Source: Gammaproteobacteria bacterium
GTDB lineage: Bacteria > Pseudomonadota > Gammaproteobacteria > UBA6429 > Thiohalophilaceae
Assembly (NCBI GenBank): GCA_016194635.1
Contig: JACQBC010000001.1
Span: forward strand, 62,001 to 126,000
DNA length: 64,000 nt
Reading direction: 5' to 3'
Shown: one piece after another, positions 8,686 through 17,355 of the stretch
Layout: each line of letters starts with the position of its first letter
Numbering within the stretch: the first letter of the stretch is position 1
The notes under the pieces: generated by a model
Databases searched by the model: none
The model's input: only the letters and a program-made list of their open reading frames with translations
Told to the model about the DNA's origin: nothing
Program-made: the position numbers and the translations under genes

Positions 8686-9774
8686 TTAGTTTTGGTATTC
8701 GTAAGGTACCCGTGTGGTAACCCCGCACAACAATTGATAACCAATGGTATCAGCATGCTGGGCGATTTCTTCCACCGACAGGCCCTCGCCCCATAGGATA
8801 ACCGGATCACCGATCCTGGCCTGTGGCAACGATCGCAAATCGACGCTGATCATGTCCATGGATACGCGTCCGATCAACGGCACAGGTTGTCCGTTGACTA
8901 ATACCGGTGTCCCGCTTTTAGCATGACGTGGATAACCGTCGCCGTAACCAATCGCGATGACCCCCACCGGCATGGTTTCCGGACAGACATAGGTGCCGCC
9001 ATAACCGATAGCGGCTCCCTTGGGGTGTTGATTCACCGCGATGAGTTCTGAATGCAAGGTCATCACCGGCTGTAATTCGTGTTCCGCCGCCCGCGAATCC
9101 ACAAACGGTGACACGCCGAACAACATAATGCCGGGACGCACCCACGCCGAATGGGATGCCTTGCAACCTAAAATTCCAGCGGAATTTGCCGCACAGGTAA
9201 CCGGCGCGGGGGAGAGCTGCAAAGCATCGATGGTTTGATGGAATAGCTGTAACTGTACCGTCGTGCGGGTATCCTCGCGGACATCGGCATTGGCTAAATG
9301 CGTAAAGAAGGCAATCGGTTTCTTAACCGCGCCACAGGCCAACAAGCGTTGATAGATTGTATTGACCCGTTGTGGCGCAAACCCCAAACGGTGCATACCG
9401 GTGTCGATTTTGAACCATACCCCGACCGGCACGCCGGGATGCGCCTCTAGGATCTCAAGCTGTTGTTCATGGTGTAACACGACATCGAATTGGTGGAGCC
9501 GTAGTTTTGCCAATTGTTCCGCGCGGGTAAACCCTTCCAGCAAGGTAATGGGTTGGTGAATCCCCGCCGCGCGTAATTGCAAGGCCTCGTCGAGGGTAGC
9601 CACTCCAAAGGCATCCGCCTTGGATAACGCCCGAGCCACCTGCGATAGACCGTGCCCATACGCGTTGGCCTTGATGATCGCCATCACCAAGGAATACGGC
9701 GCGGCGCGGCGCGCCACCTCCAGATTATGTTGCAACGCGGCCAGATTAATCACGGCGCGCGTGGCGCGCGTCAT
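8686..9774 (-). CDS. alr: Alanine racemase
   Basis: PLP enzyme that interconverts L- and D-alanine for peptidoglycan. The PLP lysine is K35 in IKANAYGHG, and the second catalytic base is the tyrosine of IGYGDGYPR in the C-terminal half. At 362 residues it has the normal length. Its ATG overlaps the dnaB stop (ATGA), so it is translated in the same operon as dnaB, a common gammaproteobacterial arrangement. Confidence 0.96.
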   Translation of the reverse strand: MTRATRAVINLAALQHNLEVARRAAPYSLVMAIIKANAYGHGLSQVARALSKADAFGVATLDEALQLRAAGIHQPITLLEGFTRAEQLAKLRLHQFDVVLHHEQQLEILEAHPGVPVGVWFKIDTGMHRLGFAPQRVNTIYQRLLACGAVKKPIAFFTHLANADVREDTRTTVQLQLFHQTIDALQLSPAPVTCAANSAGILGCKASHSAWVRPGIMLFGVSPFVDSRAAEHELQPVMTLHSELIAVNQHPKGAAIGYGGTYVCPETMPVGVIAIGYGDGYPRHAKSGTPVLVNGQPVPLIGRVSMDMISVDLRSLPQARIGDPVILWGEGLSVEEIAQHADTIGYQLLCGVTTRVPYEYQN

Positions 9775-11177
9775 GAATAGCCCTCAGCGCCGTAACGCGA
9801 TTGATCCGCATAATTCTCAAAACGCGTGTACTGCCCTAAGAAGGTTAAACGGGTAGTACCGATTGGGCCGTTACGTTGTTTACCGATGATAATTTCCGCG
9901 ACTCCCTTATCGGGGGTATCTTCGTTATAAACCTCGTCACGGTATATAAATACGATCAAGTCGGCGTCTTGTTCAATCGCGCCGGATTCACGCAAGTCGG
10001 ACATCACGGGGCGTTTATTGGGACGTTGTTCGAGCGAGCGATTGAGCTGTGACAGGGCAATCACCGGTACATTTAATTCCCTTGCCAGGGCCTTTAAACT
10101 GCGGGAAATATCCGAAATTTCCGTGGCCCGGTTTTCTTTGGCCGCCACCGGCGAACGCATCAACTGTAGATAGTCGATCACGATCATCCCCAGGCCATGT
10201 TCACGTTTGATGCGACGGGCGCGGGCGCGAATTTCGCTGGGGCTCAAAGCCGGGGTATCGTCGACAAAAATCGGGGCTTCCGATAATATTCCCACCGCCG
10301 AGGTTAACCGCGGCCAATCGTCGTCACCGAGTTTACCGGTACGGATCTTATGCTGATCGATATGCCCCAAGGACGACAACATACGCATCACCAAGGACTC
10401 ACCGGGCATTTCCATGCTGAACACCGCCACCGGCACCTTGTGGGTGATGGCGGCGTTCTCCACCAGATTCATGGCGAAGGTGGTTTTACCCATCGACGGC
10501 CGGCCCGCGACGATGATCAAATCGGATTTTTGTAAACCGGCGGTTTGTTCGTCGAAATCTTTAAAACCGGTAGGCACCCCGGTCAGCGGGTTTTCCGATT
10601 GAAATAATTTCTCGATGGTATCAATGGCGCGGGTCACCAGTTGATTCACCCCTTGGTACTCCAACCGGCCGCGCGCGCCACGCTCGGCAATGTCGAAGAC
10701 TAATTTTTCGGCGTGTTCGAGGATATCGCTACTGCTGCGTCCTTCATTTTGATAGGCATGGGTGCTGATGTCATTGGCGGCGGAAATTAATTGCCGCAGG
10801 ATCGAACGTTCGCGGACGATGTCGGCATAGGCCTTGACGTTGGCCGCGGTAGGCGTGTTCTTCGCCAAACCACCTAAGTAACTCAAGCCGCCGACGTTTT
10901 CCAGTTCTTTGCGCTGTTCGAGCCATTCGGATAAGGTGACCGCATCAAACGGCTGGCTGGTATTGGCCAAATGTGCAATCGCACGGTAGATCAAACGGTG
11001 GTCGCGCCGGTAGAAATCCTCCTCCACCAAGACATCCGCCACATTGTCCCAAGCGTTATTGTCCAGCATCAGGCCGCCTAACACCGCCTGTTCGCCTTCG
11101 ATGGAAAAGGGGGGGACTTTTATCGATTCGGTCAGTGTGTCGACACTGGGCAATTTCGGATAGGCGCGATCGGCCAT
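9771..11177 (-). CDS. dnaB: Replicative DNA helicase
   Basis: Hexameric 5'-3' helicase of the replication fork. The N-terminal DnaB domain (PPFSIEGEQAVLGGLMLD) is followed by the RecA-like core with Walker A GRPSMGKTT and the VIDYLQLM motif. The start is decided by the ribosome site: GGAGG lies five bases before ATG 11177, inside a longer frame that begins at 11189. The product is 468 residues. No intein interrupts the Walker region, a common insertion spot in this gene. Confidence 0.96.
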   Translation of the reverse strand: MADRAYPKLPSVDTLTESIKVPPFSIEGEQAVLGGLMLDNNAWDNVADVLVEEDFYRRDHRLIYRAIAHLANTSQPFDAVTLSEWLEQRKELENVGGLSYLGGLAKNTPTAANVKAYADIVRERSILRQLISAANDISTHAYQNEGRSSSDILEHAEKLVFDIAERGARGRLEYQGVNQLVTRAIDTIEKLFQSENPLTGVPTGFKDFDEQTAGLQKSDLIIVAGRPSMGKTTFAMNLVENAAITHKVPVAVFSMEMPGESLVMRMLSSLGHIDQHKIRTGKLGDDDWPRLTSAVGILSEAPIFVDDTPALSPSEIRARARRIKREHGLGMIVIDYLQLMRSPVAAKENRATEISDISRSLKALARELNVPVIALSQLNRSLEQRPNKRPVMSDLRESGAIEQDADLIVFIYRDEVYNEDTPDKGVAEIIIGKQRNGPIGTTRLTFLGQYTRFENYADQSRYGAEGYS

Positions 11178-11323
11178 GGGATCCTCCACAATTTATCTAA
11201 TAGGTATGGTAGCAAATAACACCGCGCGTAACCCAAGCACGGGCCGTAGGACGAGGGAATATAGCAATACCGCGTGGAGAGAACCAGGCACAACCCTGTT
11301 GATAACTTGTCGACAAGTGTACA

Positions 11324-11359
11324 AAATGAAAACCCGGCTAAATGTAGATCAGCCGGGTT
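11324..11359 (-). terminator. Intrinsic terminator after rplI
   Basis: Reading the minus strand, the stem AACCCGGCT pairs with AGCCGGGTT around an 11-base loop, followed by TTCATTTT. It lies about 30 bases past the rplI stop and should end the rpsF-rpsR-rplI transcript before dnaB. Confidence 0.8.
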
Positions 11360-11391
11360 GTTATTACAGATATAGATTAAGCCGCAATACG

Positions 11392-11841
11392 TTACGCCGC
11401 GACGACGTTGACTTTAATCTTTTGCAGAACATCGGTGTGCAGGCGAATTGTTACTTCGTATTCACCAATGGCGTGGAACGGTCCCTGCGGCATCAACACT
11501 TCGCGTTTGGCCACTTCGATACCCTTGGCGGTGAGCGCCTCGGCGATATCGACGTTGGCGACGGACCCAAACAACTTACCTTCTTCACCGGCATTGTGGG
11601 CAATCGTGACGCTAGCCAGCGTTAATAATTGCTCGGCACGTAATTGCGCGAGTGACAGTGCATCGCCCGCGGCTTTCACCAACTCGGAACGCCGTGCCTC
11701 AAACTTGGCCAAGTTTTCCGTCGTGGCAGACGCGGCTTTTTTTTGGGGAATTAAATAATTACGGCCATAACCGGCCTTGACTTTGACTTTGTCACCCAGG
11801 TTTCCCAAGTTGGCGACTTTTTCTAACAAAATGACTTCCAT
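11392..11841 (-). CDS. rplI: 50S ribosomal protein L9
   Basis: Ribosomal protein of 149 residues binding 23S rRNA. The N-terminal signature [30 protein letters not shown] is plain, followed by the long connecting helix and the C-terminal domain. GAGG lies eight bases before the ATG. Last gene of the rpsF-rpsR-rplI operon and followed by a clear terminator. Confidence 0.97.
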   Translation of the reverse strand: MEVILLEKVANLGNLGDKVKVKAGYGRNYLIPQKKAASATTENLAKFEARRSELVKAAGDALSLAQLRAEQLLTLASVTIAHNAGEEGKLFGSVANVDIAEALTAKGIEVAKREVLMPQGPFHAIGEYEVTIRLHTDVLQKIKVNVVAA

Positions 11842-11874
11842 TGTGATTACCTCATCGATTCATTAAGCCGTGGG

Positions 11875-12102
11875 TTATTTATGCGCGTCGCTATAGGGTA
11901 ATAACGCCAGGAAACGGGCCCGCTTGATGGCGGTGGACAGTTGGCGCTGATAACGCGCGCTGGTGCCCGTGATCCGGCTGGGGACGATCTTGCCGTTTTC
12001 CATAATATAGTTACGCAGTAAATTGATATCTTTGTAATCGATCTCAATAACGCCTTCGGCTTTGAAACGACAAAACTTTTTACGACGGAAAAAACGTGAC
12101 AT
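11875..12102 (-). CDS. rpsR: 30S ribosomal protein S18
   Basis: A 75-residue basic protein with the S18 signature [16 protein letters not shown] and a zinc-less N-terminal RRKKFCRF. It binds S6 in the small-subunit platform. AAGGAG lies seven bases before the ATG. Placed between rpsF and rplI; there is no priB between rpsF and rpsR as in enterobacteria, which is usual for other gammaproteobacteria. Confidence 0.97.
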   Translation of the reverse strand: MSRFFRRKKFCRFKAEGVIEIDYKDINLLRNYIMENGKIVPSRITGTSARYQRQLSTAIKRARFLALLPYSDAHK

Positions 12103-12121
12103 TAGAGGTCTCCTTTAGAGA

Positions 12122-12499
12122 TTAGGCAGCAGCGCTGTCGTCGTCGAAATCCCGGCCGAAATCTTCCACGACGCGGTCATCTTCTTTTTTCATGAGCGGT
12201 GAAGGTTCGGTGTCGGCCTTCTCACGTTTGATTATCATATGGCGCAATACCGCGTCATTGAAGCGAAAAGCGCTTACCAATTCATCCAAGGTGGTTTGTT
12301 CGCATTCGATATTCATCAACACATAATGGGCCTTGTGGGCTTTTTCGATGATAAAGGCCAATTGGCGGCGGCCCCAATCTTCCAGACGATGGATCTTGCC
12401 ACCCTTGCCTTCGATAGCGGCTTTATACCGGTCGATCATACCGGGGACTTGTTCACTCTGATCCGGGTGAACCAAAAAAACGATTTCATAATGACGCAT
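12122..12499 (-). CDS. rpsF: 30S ribosomal protein S6
   Basis: A 125-residue protein beginning [21 protein letters not shown], the S6 signature, with an acidic C-terminal tail (DFDDDSAAA). E. coli S6 receives post-translational glutamates on its C-terminus; the acidic tail here is encoded instead. AAGGAG lies seven bases before the ATG. First gene of its operon; a promoter and a leader hairpin are visible upstream. Confidence 0.97.
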   Translation of the reverse strand: MRHYEIVFLVHPDQSEQVPGMIDRYKAAIEGKGGKIHRLEDWGRRQLAFIIEKAHKAHYVLMNIECEQTTLDELVSAFRFNDAVLRHMIIKREKADTEPSPLMKKEDDRVVEDFGRDFDDDSAAA

Positions 12500-12552
12500 G
12501 AGCGTCTCCTTCTGGGTTAATGCCTCCTGACGGGGCAGTGAGGCAAGGCGTT

Positions 12553-12575
12553 GATAAAAATCTCGGTGAACCGAG
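12553..12575 (-). promoter_or_regulatory. Leader hairpin with T-run before rpsF
   Basis: On the minus strand CTCGG-TTCA-CCGAG is followed by ATTTTTAT. It would sit at the very 5' end of the rpsF transcript. The stem is only five base pairs (six if the loop is pinched), so attenuation or an S6:S18 autoregulatory site are both possible but unproven. Confidence 0.4.
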
Positions 12576-12583
12576 GGGCGGGT

Positions 12584-12612
12584 ATTCTACGGGTGGGCCA
12601 AGGTTTGGGCAA
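12584..12612 (-). promoter_or_regulatory. sigma70 promoter for rpsF-rpsR-rplI
   Basis: The minus strand shows TTGCCC (12612-12607), a 17-base spacer and TAGAAT (12589-12584), followed by the GC-rich run ACCCGCCCC typical of growth-rate-controlled promoters. The predicted start is near 12577, about 78 bases before the rpsF ATG. Confidence 0.65.
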
Positions 12613-12648
12613 TGGTTAATCCGCAGGAAAGAAACCAGCCCCTCCGGA

Positions 12649-13425
12649 CTAGGGTGCGGGTGGGGGGAAGGAAGATGGAATGCGCCGCTGCCGTACCGCC
12701 TCGTACAGCGCAATCCCGGTTGAAACACTGACGTTCAGGCTGGCGACCGTACCGGTCATGGGCAGCTGGCCTACATGGTCCATCAGCTCGCGGGTGAGTT
12801 GCCGTAACCCCGCACCCTCGGCCCCCAACACCATGGCTAAGGGCCCTTTTAAATCAATTTCATACAACGAGGCCGCGGCATCCGCGTCCAACCCTACACA
12901 CCATATACCCCGCTCTTTAAGTCCACGCAGGCTACGCGCCAGGTTGGTCACTTGGATAAACGGCACCAGTTCCGCCGCCCCGCAGGCCACTTTTCGCACC
13001 ACGGCAGTCAGTCCACAGGCCCGATCCTTGGGAACAACCACCGCGTGTACCCCGGCCGCATCCGCCGTGCGCAGACAGGCCCCCAGATTATGCGGATCGG
13101 TTACCCCATCCAATACCAATATAAAGGGAGGCACGTGCAGTCCATCGAGCAGATCCTCCAAGTGGTTCTCACCGCCTGCTTGACCTGGAACGATGTAGGC
13201 CAGCACCCCCTGGTGCGCAACCTCGCCCGCCTGCCGGTGTATTTCCTCCTTGGCCACGCGTTGCACGGCGATACCCGCCGCGAACGCCATAGCCAATAAG
13301 GATTGTATGCGGGCATCGTGACGGGAATGATCAACCAATAAACTGCGGATTTTTTCCGGTTGACGGGTCAACAAGCTCTGTACCGCATGCACGCCGTACA
13401 GCAGCGCAAGCGGGGCGGTATTCAT
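12649..13425 (-). CDS. rlmB: 23S rRNA (guanosine-2'-O-)-methyltransferase RlmB
   Basis: SpoU-family enzyme that methylates the ribose of G2251 in 23S rRNA. The N-terminal substrate domain starts LLYGVHAVQSLL; the knotted SAM-binding domain has LDGVTDPHNLGACLRTADAAG, MVLGAEGAGL and SLNVSVSTGIALYEAVRQR. The last residues (SSFPPPAP) run past the usual end into a C-rich stretch. The ATG overlaps the rnr stop codon, so rnr and rlmB are coupled. Confidence 0.96.
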   Translation of the reverse strand: MNTAPLALLYGVHAVQSLLTRQPEKIRSLLVDHSRHDARIQSLLAMAFAAGIAVQRVAKEEIHRQAGEVAHQGVLAYIVPGQAGGENHLEDLLDGLHVPPFILVLDGVTDPHNLGACLRTADAAGVHAVVVPKDRACGLTAVVRKVACGAAELVPFIQVTNLARSLRGLKERGIWCVGLDADAAASLYEIDLKGPLAMVLGAEGAGLRQLTRELMDHVGQLPMTGTVASLNVSVSTGIALYEAVRQRRIPSSFPPPAP

Positions 13426-15797
13426 CGACGTGAGCGGCGGCGTTTGGTCTTCTTGGACGGTGTGTCTTGAGCGGTGGTTGACTTGATCGCAGCGGGTTTG
13501 GTGTTAGCCTTTGTCGATTTTGAAGCACGCGCGGGTTTCTTAGTACGTTGTTTATGGCCTTTAGTCGGCTTATCGCCAGGGCCAACGCGTGCTTTACCCG
13601 CAGATCGATCCGTGCTCTTAGTCGGTTGATGATCGGTGAGTTCAAAATCCAGCTTGCGTTCATCCAAATCAACCCGGCTCACCCGCACCCGGATCGGATC
13701 GCCCAGCCGGAAACTGCGTGCTGTGCGTTCGCCAATTAAACGGTGTTGGACCGGATCGAATTGATAATAATCACTGGGCAGCCCGGTGATATGCACCAGG
13801 CCCTCCACATACACCTCGGACAAGGACACGAACAAACCGAAATTGGTCACCGAACTGATAATACCTTCGTACTCGGTACCCAGCTTGTCTTGCATATACT
13901 CGCATTTCAACCAATCCATCACATCACGGGTGGCCTCGTCGGCGCGCCGTTCCGTCTTGGAGCAATGATCGCCCAACATCAGCATATCCGCGTGGCTGTA
14001 GGTAAAACTCTTGGCATTCTTGTGTTGTAATAAATGCCGTATGGCGCGGTGCACCAATAAATCGGGATAACGCCGGATCGGCGAAGTAAAATGGGTATAC
14101 GCCGGATAGGCCAAACCAAAATGACCCGCGTTATCGGGGCTGTACATGGCTTGTTTTAGGCTGCGCAGCATCACGGTTTCGAGTAAATGACTATCCGGAC
14201 GTTGCCGCACGCGTTCGATCAATTGGGTAAAATGCTTGGGTTCAGGCGCTTCCCCTCCCGCCAAACTCAAGCCGAAACTACCAAGGAATTCGCGTAGATC
14301 GGCCAGCCGTTCGGCACTGGGGGGTTCATGATTGCGGTACAAAATGGGAATTTTATGTTCGGCCAGATAGTTCGCTGCGGCGACGTTCGCCAATAACATA
14401 CATTCTTCGATCAAGCGGTGGGCATCATTGCGCTGCAGGGGCACGATACGATCGATCTTACGATCCGCGCCGAACACGATCCGCGTCTCGGTACTATCAA
14501 AATCAATCGCTCCGCGCTGATTACGCGCCTGATGCAACACCTTGAAGAGCGCATAGAGTGAATCCAGCGGCGCGAGTATGCCTGCGTATTGCTGGCGCAA
14601 TTGCGCATCGCGCTCCACCACAATAGCCGCCACCTTGGTATAAGTCAGCCGTGCCTTGGAATGCATAATGGCTTGGCTAAATCGATACGCCTTCACCATA
14701 CCGCGCGCATTAATATCCATCTCACACACGATACACAAACGGTCCGTCTGTGGGTTGAGTGAACACAACCCATTCGATAATATCTCCGGTAACATCGGGA
14801 TCACCCGCTCTGGAAAATACACCGAGGTGCCGCGTTGCTTGGCCTCCGCATCCAGCGCGGTATTAGATTTGACGTAATGCGAGACATCGGCGATGGCGAC
14901 ATACAAACGCCAGCCCTTACCGTCGGTTTTGCAATACACCGCATCGTCAAAATCCCGGGCGTCTTCGCCGTCGATGGTCACCAAGGCTAAATGCCGCAAG
15001 TCCTCACGGCCGAATTTATCGTCCTCACGCACCTCGGGACTTAACGAGGCGATTTCTTGTGTAACCTCGCCAGGCCAGGCTTGGGGCAGGCCATAGCTGC
15101 GGATCGCAATATCGATTTCCATCCCCGGCGCCATATGCTCACCGAGCACCTCGGTTACTTTACCGATCGCCTGGCATTGTTTGGTGGGGAATTCGGTGAT
15201 TTCTATCATTACGATCTGGCCGTGGTTGGCCCCATTAAAAGCCTCGTGCGGGATCAAAATATCTTGGTGGATACGTTTGTTGTCGGCGATGACAAAACCC
15301 ACGCCGCTTTCAATAAACAACCGGCCGACTAATTTGTTTTGGGCGCGTTCCAGCACCTCAACCAACATCGCCTCACGCCGGCCACGGCGATCCACTCCGA
15401 CTTCACGCACCGCCACGCGATCGCCGTGCATCACCGCGCGCATTTCATGCGCGGGTAACATCAAGTCATCCCCACCCTGGTCGGGGATAACAAAACCAAA
15501 TCCCTGCGAATGCCCCACCACCCGACCGGTAATCAATTCCACCTTGGTGGCCAGGCAATATTCATTGCGGCGATTAAATAACAGCTGCCCGTCGCGCTCC
15601 ATGGCGCGCAGGCGACGTTGCAAGGCATCCAATTGCTCCTCGCCCTCAAGCTGTAACGCCGTGGCAATCTGCTGACGGCGCAGGGGCTTGCCGGCCTGCT
15701 CCAATAACGCCAGGATAAACTCGCGGCTGGGGATGGGTTGGGCATATTTCTGGGCCTCACGCTCGGCGTGGGGATCTTGCGGAAAAGGCTTTGACAT
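13422..15797 (-). CDS. rnr: Ribonuclease R
   Basis: Processive 3'-5' exoribonuclease for structured RNA. Domains in order: N-terminal winged helix, two cold-shock OB folds, the RNB catalytic domain with DGEDARDFDDAVYC and RYPDLLVHRAI, an S1 domain (YEGIISSVTNFGLFV), and a long Lys-rich tail (KPTKGHKQRTKKPARASKS) thought to help bind RNA. I start at ATG 15797 (791 residues); an in-frame extension to 15947 would run into the tRNA gene. Confidence 0.95.
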   Translation of the reverse strand: MSKPFPQDPHAEREAQKYAQPIPSREFILALLEQAGKPLRRQQIATALQLEGEEQLDALQRRLRAMERDGQLLFNRRNEYCLATKVELITGRVVGHSQGFGFVIPDQGGDDLMLPAHEMRAVMHGDRVAVREVGVDRRGRREAMLVEVLERAQNKLVGRLFIESGVGFVIADNKRIHQDILIPHEAFNGANHGQIVMIEITEFPTKQCQAIGKVTEVLGEHMAPGMEIDIAIRSYGLPQAWPGEVTQEIASLSPEVREDDKFGREDLRHLALVTIDGEDARDFDDAVYCKTDGKGWRLYVAIADVSHYVKSNTALDAEAKQRGTSVYFPERVIPMLPEILSNGLCSLNPQTDRLCIVCEMDINARGMVKAYRFSQAIMHSKARLTYTKVAAIVVERDAQLRQQYAGILAPLDSLYALFKVLHQARNQRGAIDFDSTETRIVFGADRKIDRIVPLQRNDAHRLIEECMLLANVAAANYLAEHKIPILYRNHEPPSAERLADLREFLGSFGLSLAGGEAPEPKHFTQLIERVRQRPDSHLLETVMLRSLKQAMYSPDNAGHFGLAYPAYTHFTSPIRRYPDLLVHRAIRHLLQHKNAKSFTYSHADMLMLGDHCSKTERRADEATRDVMDWLKCEYMQDKLGTEYEGIISSVTNFGLFVSLSEVYVEGLVHITGLPSDYYQFDPVQHRLIGERTARSFRLGDPIRVRVSRVDLDERKLDFELTDHQPTKSTDRSAGKARVGPGDKPTKGHKQRTKKPARASKSTKANTKPAAIKSTTAQDTPSKKTKRRRSRR

Positions 15798-15853
15798 AAG
15801 CGCTAGTGTAGCCTTATTTGAGGGGGTAACGATACCCTGGGTGGTCGGCTTGA

Positions 15854-15883
15854 TTGACAAAACAGGGCAAATCCCGCTAGAGT
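15854..15883 (+). promoter_or_regulatory. sigma70 promoter for tRNA-Leu
   Basis: TTGACA (15854-15859), an 18-base spacer and TAGAGT (15878-15883), followed by GCGCGGCC, a GC-rich discriminator typical of stringently controlled stable RNA promoters. It lies 36 bases before the mature tRNA. Confidence 0.65.
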
Positions 15884-15919
15884 GCGCGGCCTTATGGGTC
15901 GGTGATCCTCGCCCATCTT

Positions 15920-16004
15920 GCCGAGGTGGCGAAATTGGTAGACGCACTAGTTTCAGGTACTAGCGGGGCAACCTGTGGAGGTTCGAGTCCTCTCCTCGGC
16001 ACCA
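15920..16004 (+). tRNA. tRNA-Leu (anticodon CAG)
   Basis: An 85-base class II tRNA. The acceptor stem GCCGAGG pairs with CCTCGGC, then A and an encoded CCA. The anticodon arm is CTAGT-TTCAGGT-ACTAG, giving anticodon CAG for CUG codons. The variable arm is long (CGGGGCAACCTG region) and the T arm has GTTCGAGTC. In Pseudomonas a tRNA-Leu also sits between purA and rnr. Confidence 0.96.
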
Positions 16005-16079
16005 AATTCTACAATCCATCCAGTCGCATAGCTTACCCCATTGTTAAGGGTTATCCGCCTAGGGTTCATATGCCACGGT

Positions 16080-16292
16080 TTATTTACGTAACAACTTCCT
16101 CATCATGCGCTGATAAAAGTTTTCCTGGGTTAACTGGTACTGCTCCCTGGCTTCGATGATGGCTTTGGCCTGTGCAATCGCGTTAGTCGTTTCCACTATC
16201 TCGGCCCTCTTTGGATAACACCTTTCCTCAACCGTCGGTTTGTAATTTGGACCGCCAACGTAGAAATAGCGCTGGCGGGAATCGCGTAAGGA
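16080..16292 (-). pseudogene. Cryptic open frame directly after the second immunity-like gene
   Basis: Immediately past the TAA of the gene ending at 16293, and in the same frame, there are 70 more sense codons ending at TAA 16080. The translation looks protein-like (RYFYVGGPNYKPT, then AIAQAKAIIEAREQYQLTQE). No ATG precedes the conserved-looking part; a GTG at 16196 would give only 38 residues. It may be the tail of a gene cut by a stop codon, a remnant of a third cassette gene, or a short gene with an unusual start. I cannot place it in a family. Confidence 0.35.
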
Positions 16293-16709
16293 TTAGATCG
16301 CCAGCACGTGTAATGTGTTCGACACATACCTACCCAGTGAGATCGTAATAAAATATTCTCTTTTTGTAGCCATCCTCGGCCAGTCCGCCAAGTCAAAACT
16401 AAAGTAACCTTTATACATCGCATCAATACGGATCTCGTCATCCTCAAACAGAACCATGTCACCTACCAAATTTCGGGTAAGGTGCTGTTCGCCTGCAATA
16501 GCGGTAATGATAAGCGCTTTTTGTAATGGCCGAGTGTCTATTAACAAGGCATCTGTATGCGGTATCTGGTAGGTACCCTGCAACCAGCGCTGTGGGCTTC
16601 CCGTCTGGGATCGCATCTTACGGATAACAATGTCCACGCCGCACCCATCGGCCTGAGGCTCCGGCGCTGCAATCATCTTGGAAAATGTCAGGCTGTTAAT
16701 AGTGCTCAT
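16293..16709 (-). CDS. Unknown protein, possible immunity paralog
   Basis: About 138 residues from ATG 16709 (a TTG at 16790 would extend it over the upstream gene). There is no signal peptide from this start. I do not recognise a family. Its C-terminal pattern YFSFDLADWP...GRYVSNTLHVLAI resembles the end of the upstream protein, YFNIDVFYF...GIKSNVIEIEITK, and both have a preceding stretch of hydrophobic beta-like segments, so the two are probably tandem paralogs. Position behind a metalloprotease effector suggests an immunity role (inference). Confidence 0.6.
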   Translation of the reverse strand: MSTINSLTFSKMIAAPEPQADGCGVDIVIRKMRSQTGSPQRWLQGTYQIPHTDALLIDTRPLQKALIITAIAGEQHLTRNLVGDMVLFEDDEIRIDAMYKGYFSFDLADWPRMATKREYFITISLGRYVSNTLHVLAI

Positions 16710-16773
16710 ACTCAATGGGGTACCTTCTGTGTACTTGATATTCGTGGTACGCACACCCGCCGCTGTTACCCAT

Positions 16774-17355
16774 TTATTTCGTGATTTCAATCTCGATCAC
16801 ATTCGACTTGATGCCGCGATTTAAGGCATACACCGTATAACGTGCTGGGAGCTTGGGGAAATCGGGTTTAAAGTAAAAGACATCGATGTTGAAATATGTT
16901 TCGGTCATAAAATTCTCGTGATTCAGGATTTTATCAGCGGCCAGTTCTGGATAATCACCGGAAATAAGTTCAGGTCGAGGTCCATCCACCCGATCTTTAT
17001 TTGGGATTAAATTAAAACTAATGGCTTGGTGAGTTTTGATATTAACAAAAACGATAACGGTCTCATCAACTATCCTCGCGCCCAAAATACTGATCACGGT
17101 GTTTGCGAGACGGTACCCTCCACACAGGGGAATCTTGGTATGCTGGCCTAAGTTCACTTGTTTTGGTCCGGCAAGGCGTACTCCCGTGAATTTTTTGTCC
17201 AGTTGAGGGCTGCATTTACTCTTCCCAGAGGTTGGTAATTTATCATCAAAATAATCACTGTCATCCATTGCCTTTCCTTTATTGCTGAGCACAAGTAAAC
17301 TAACGCATAAAACAAGGATGAGCCAATGTCGGTGGTCCGCGCACCTCATCCCCAA
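16774..17355 (-). CDS. Secreted unknown protein, candidate periplasmic immunity factor
   Basis: A 193-residue protein with an N-terminal hydrophobic segment (WLILVLCVSLLVLSNKGKA) that looks like a signal peptide, so it should act in the periplasm. The mature part is beta-rich with paired cysteines. Its start overlaps the end of the upstream metalloprotease gene by ten bases, so the two are translated together. A periplasmic protein coupled to a toxin-like protease is the usual layout of an effector-immunity pair; this role is inferred, not seen. Confidence 0.65.
   Translation of the reverse strand: MGMRCADHRHWLILVLCVSLLVLSNKGKAMDDSDYFDDKLPTSGKSKCSPQLDKKFTGVRLAGPKQVNLGQHTKIPLCGGYRLANTVISILGARIVDETVIVFVNIKTHQAISFNLIPNKDRVDGPRPELISGDYPELAADKILNHENFMTETYFNIDVFYFKPDFPKLPARYTVYALNRGIKSNVIEIEITK

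Noticed and set aside
12620-12665. C-rich stretch at the rlmB 3' end as a hairpin-family copy
   Set aside because: It has no inverted arms and none of the core words; only a CCCACCC-type low-complexity tract.
15798-15947. Longer RNase R start at 15947
   Set aside because: It would run into the tRNA-Leu gene and adds residues unlike the family N-terminus; ATG 15797 fits the usual length.
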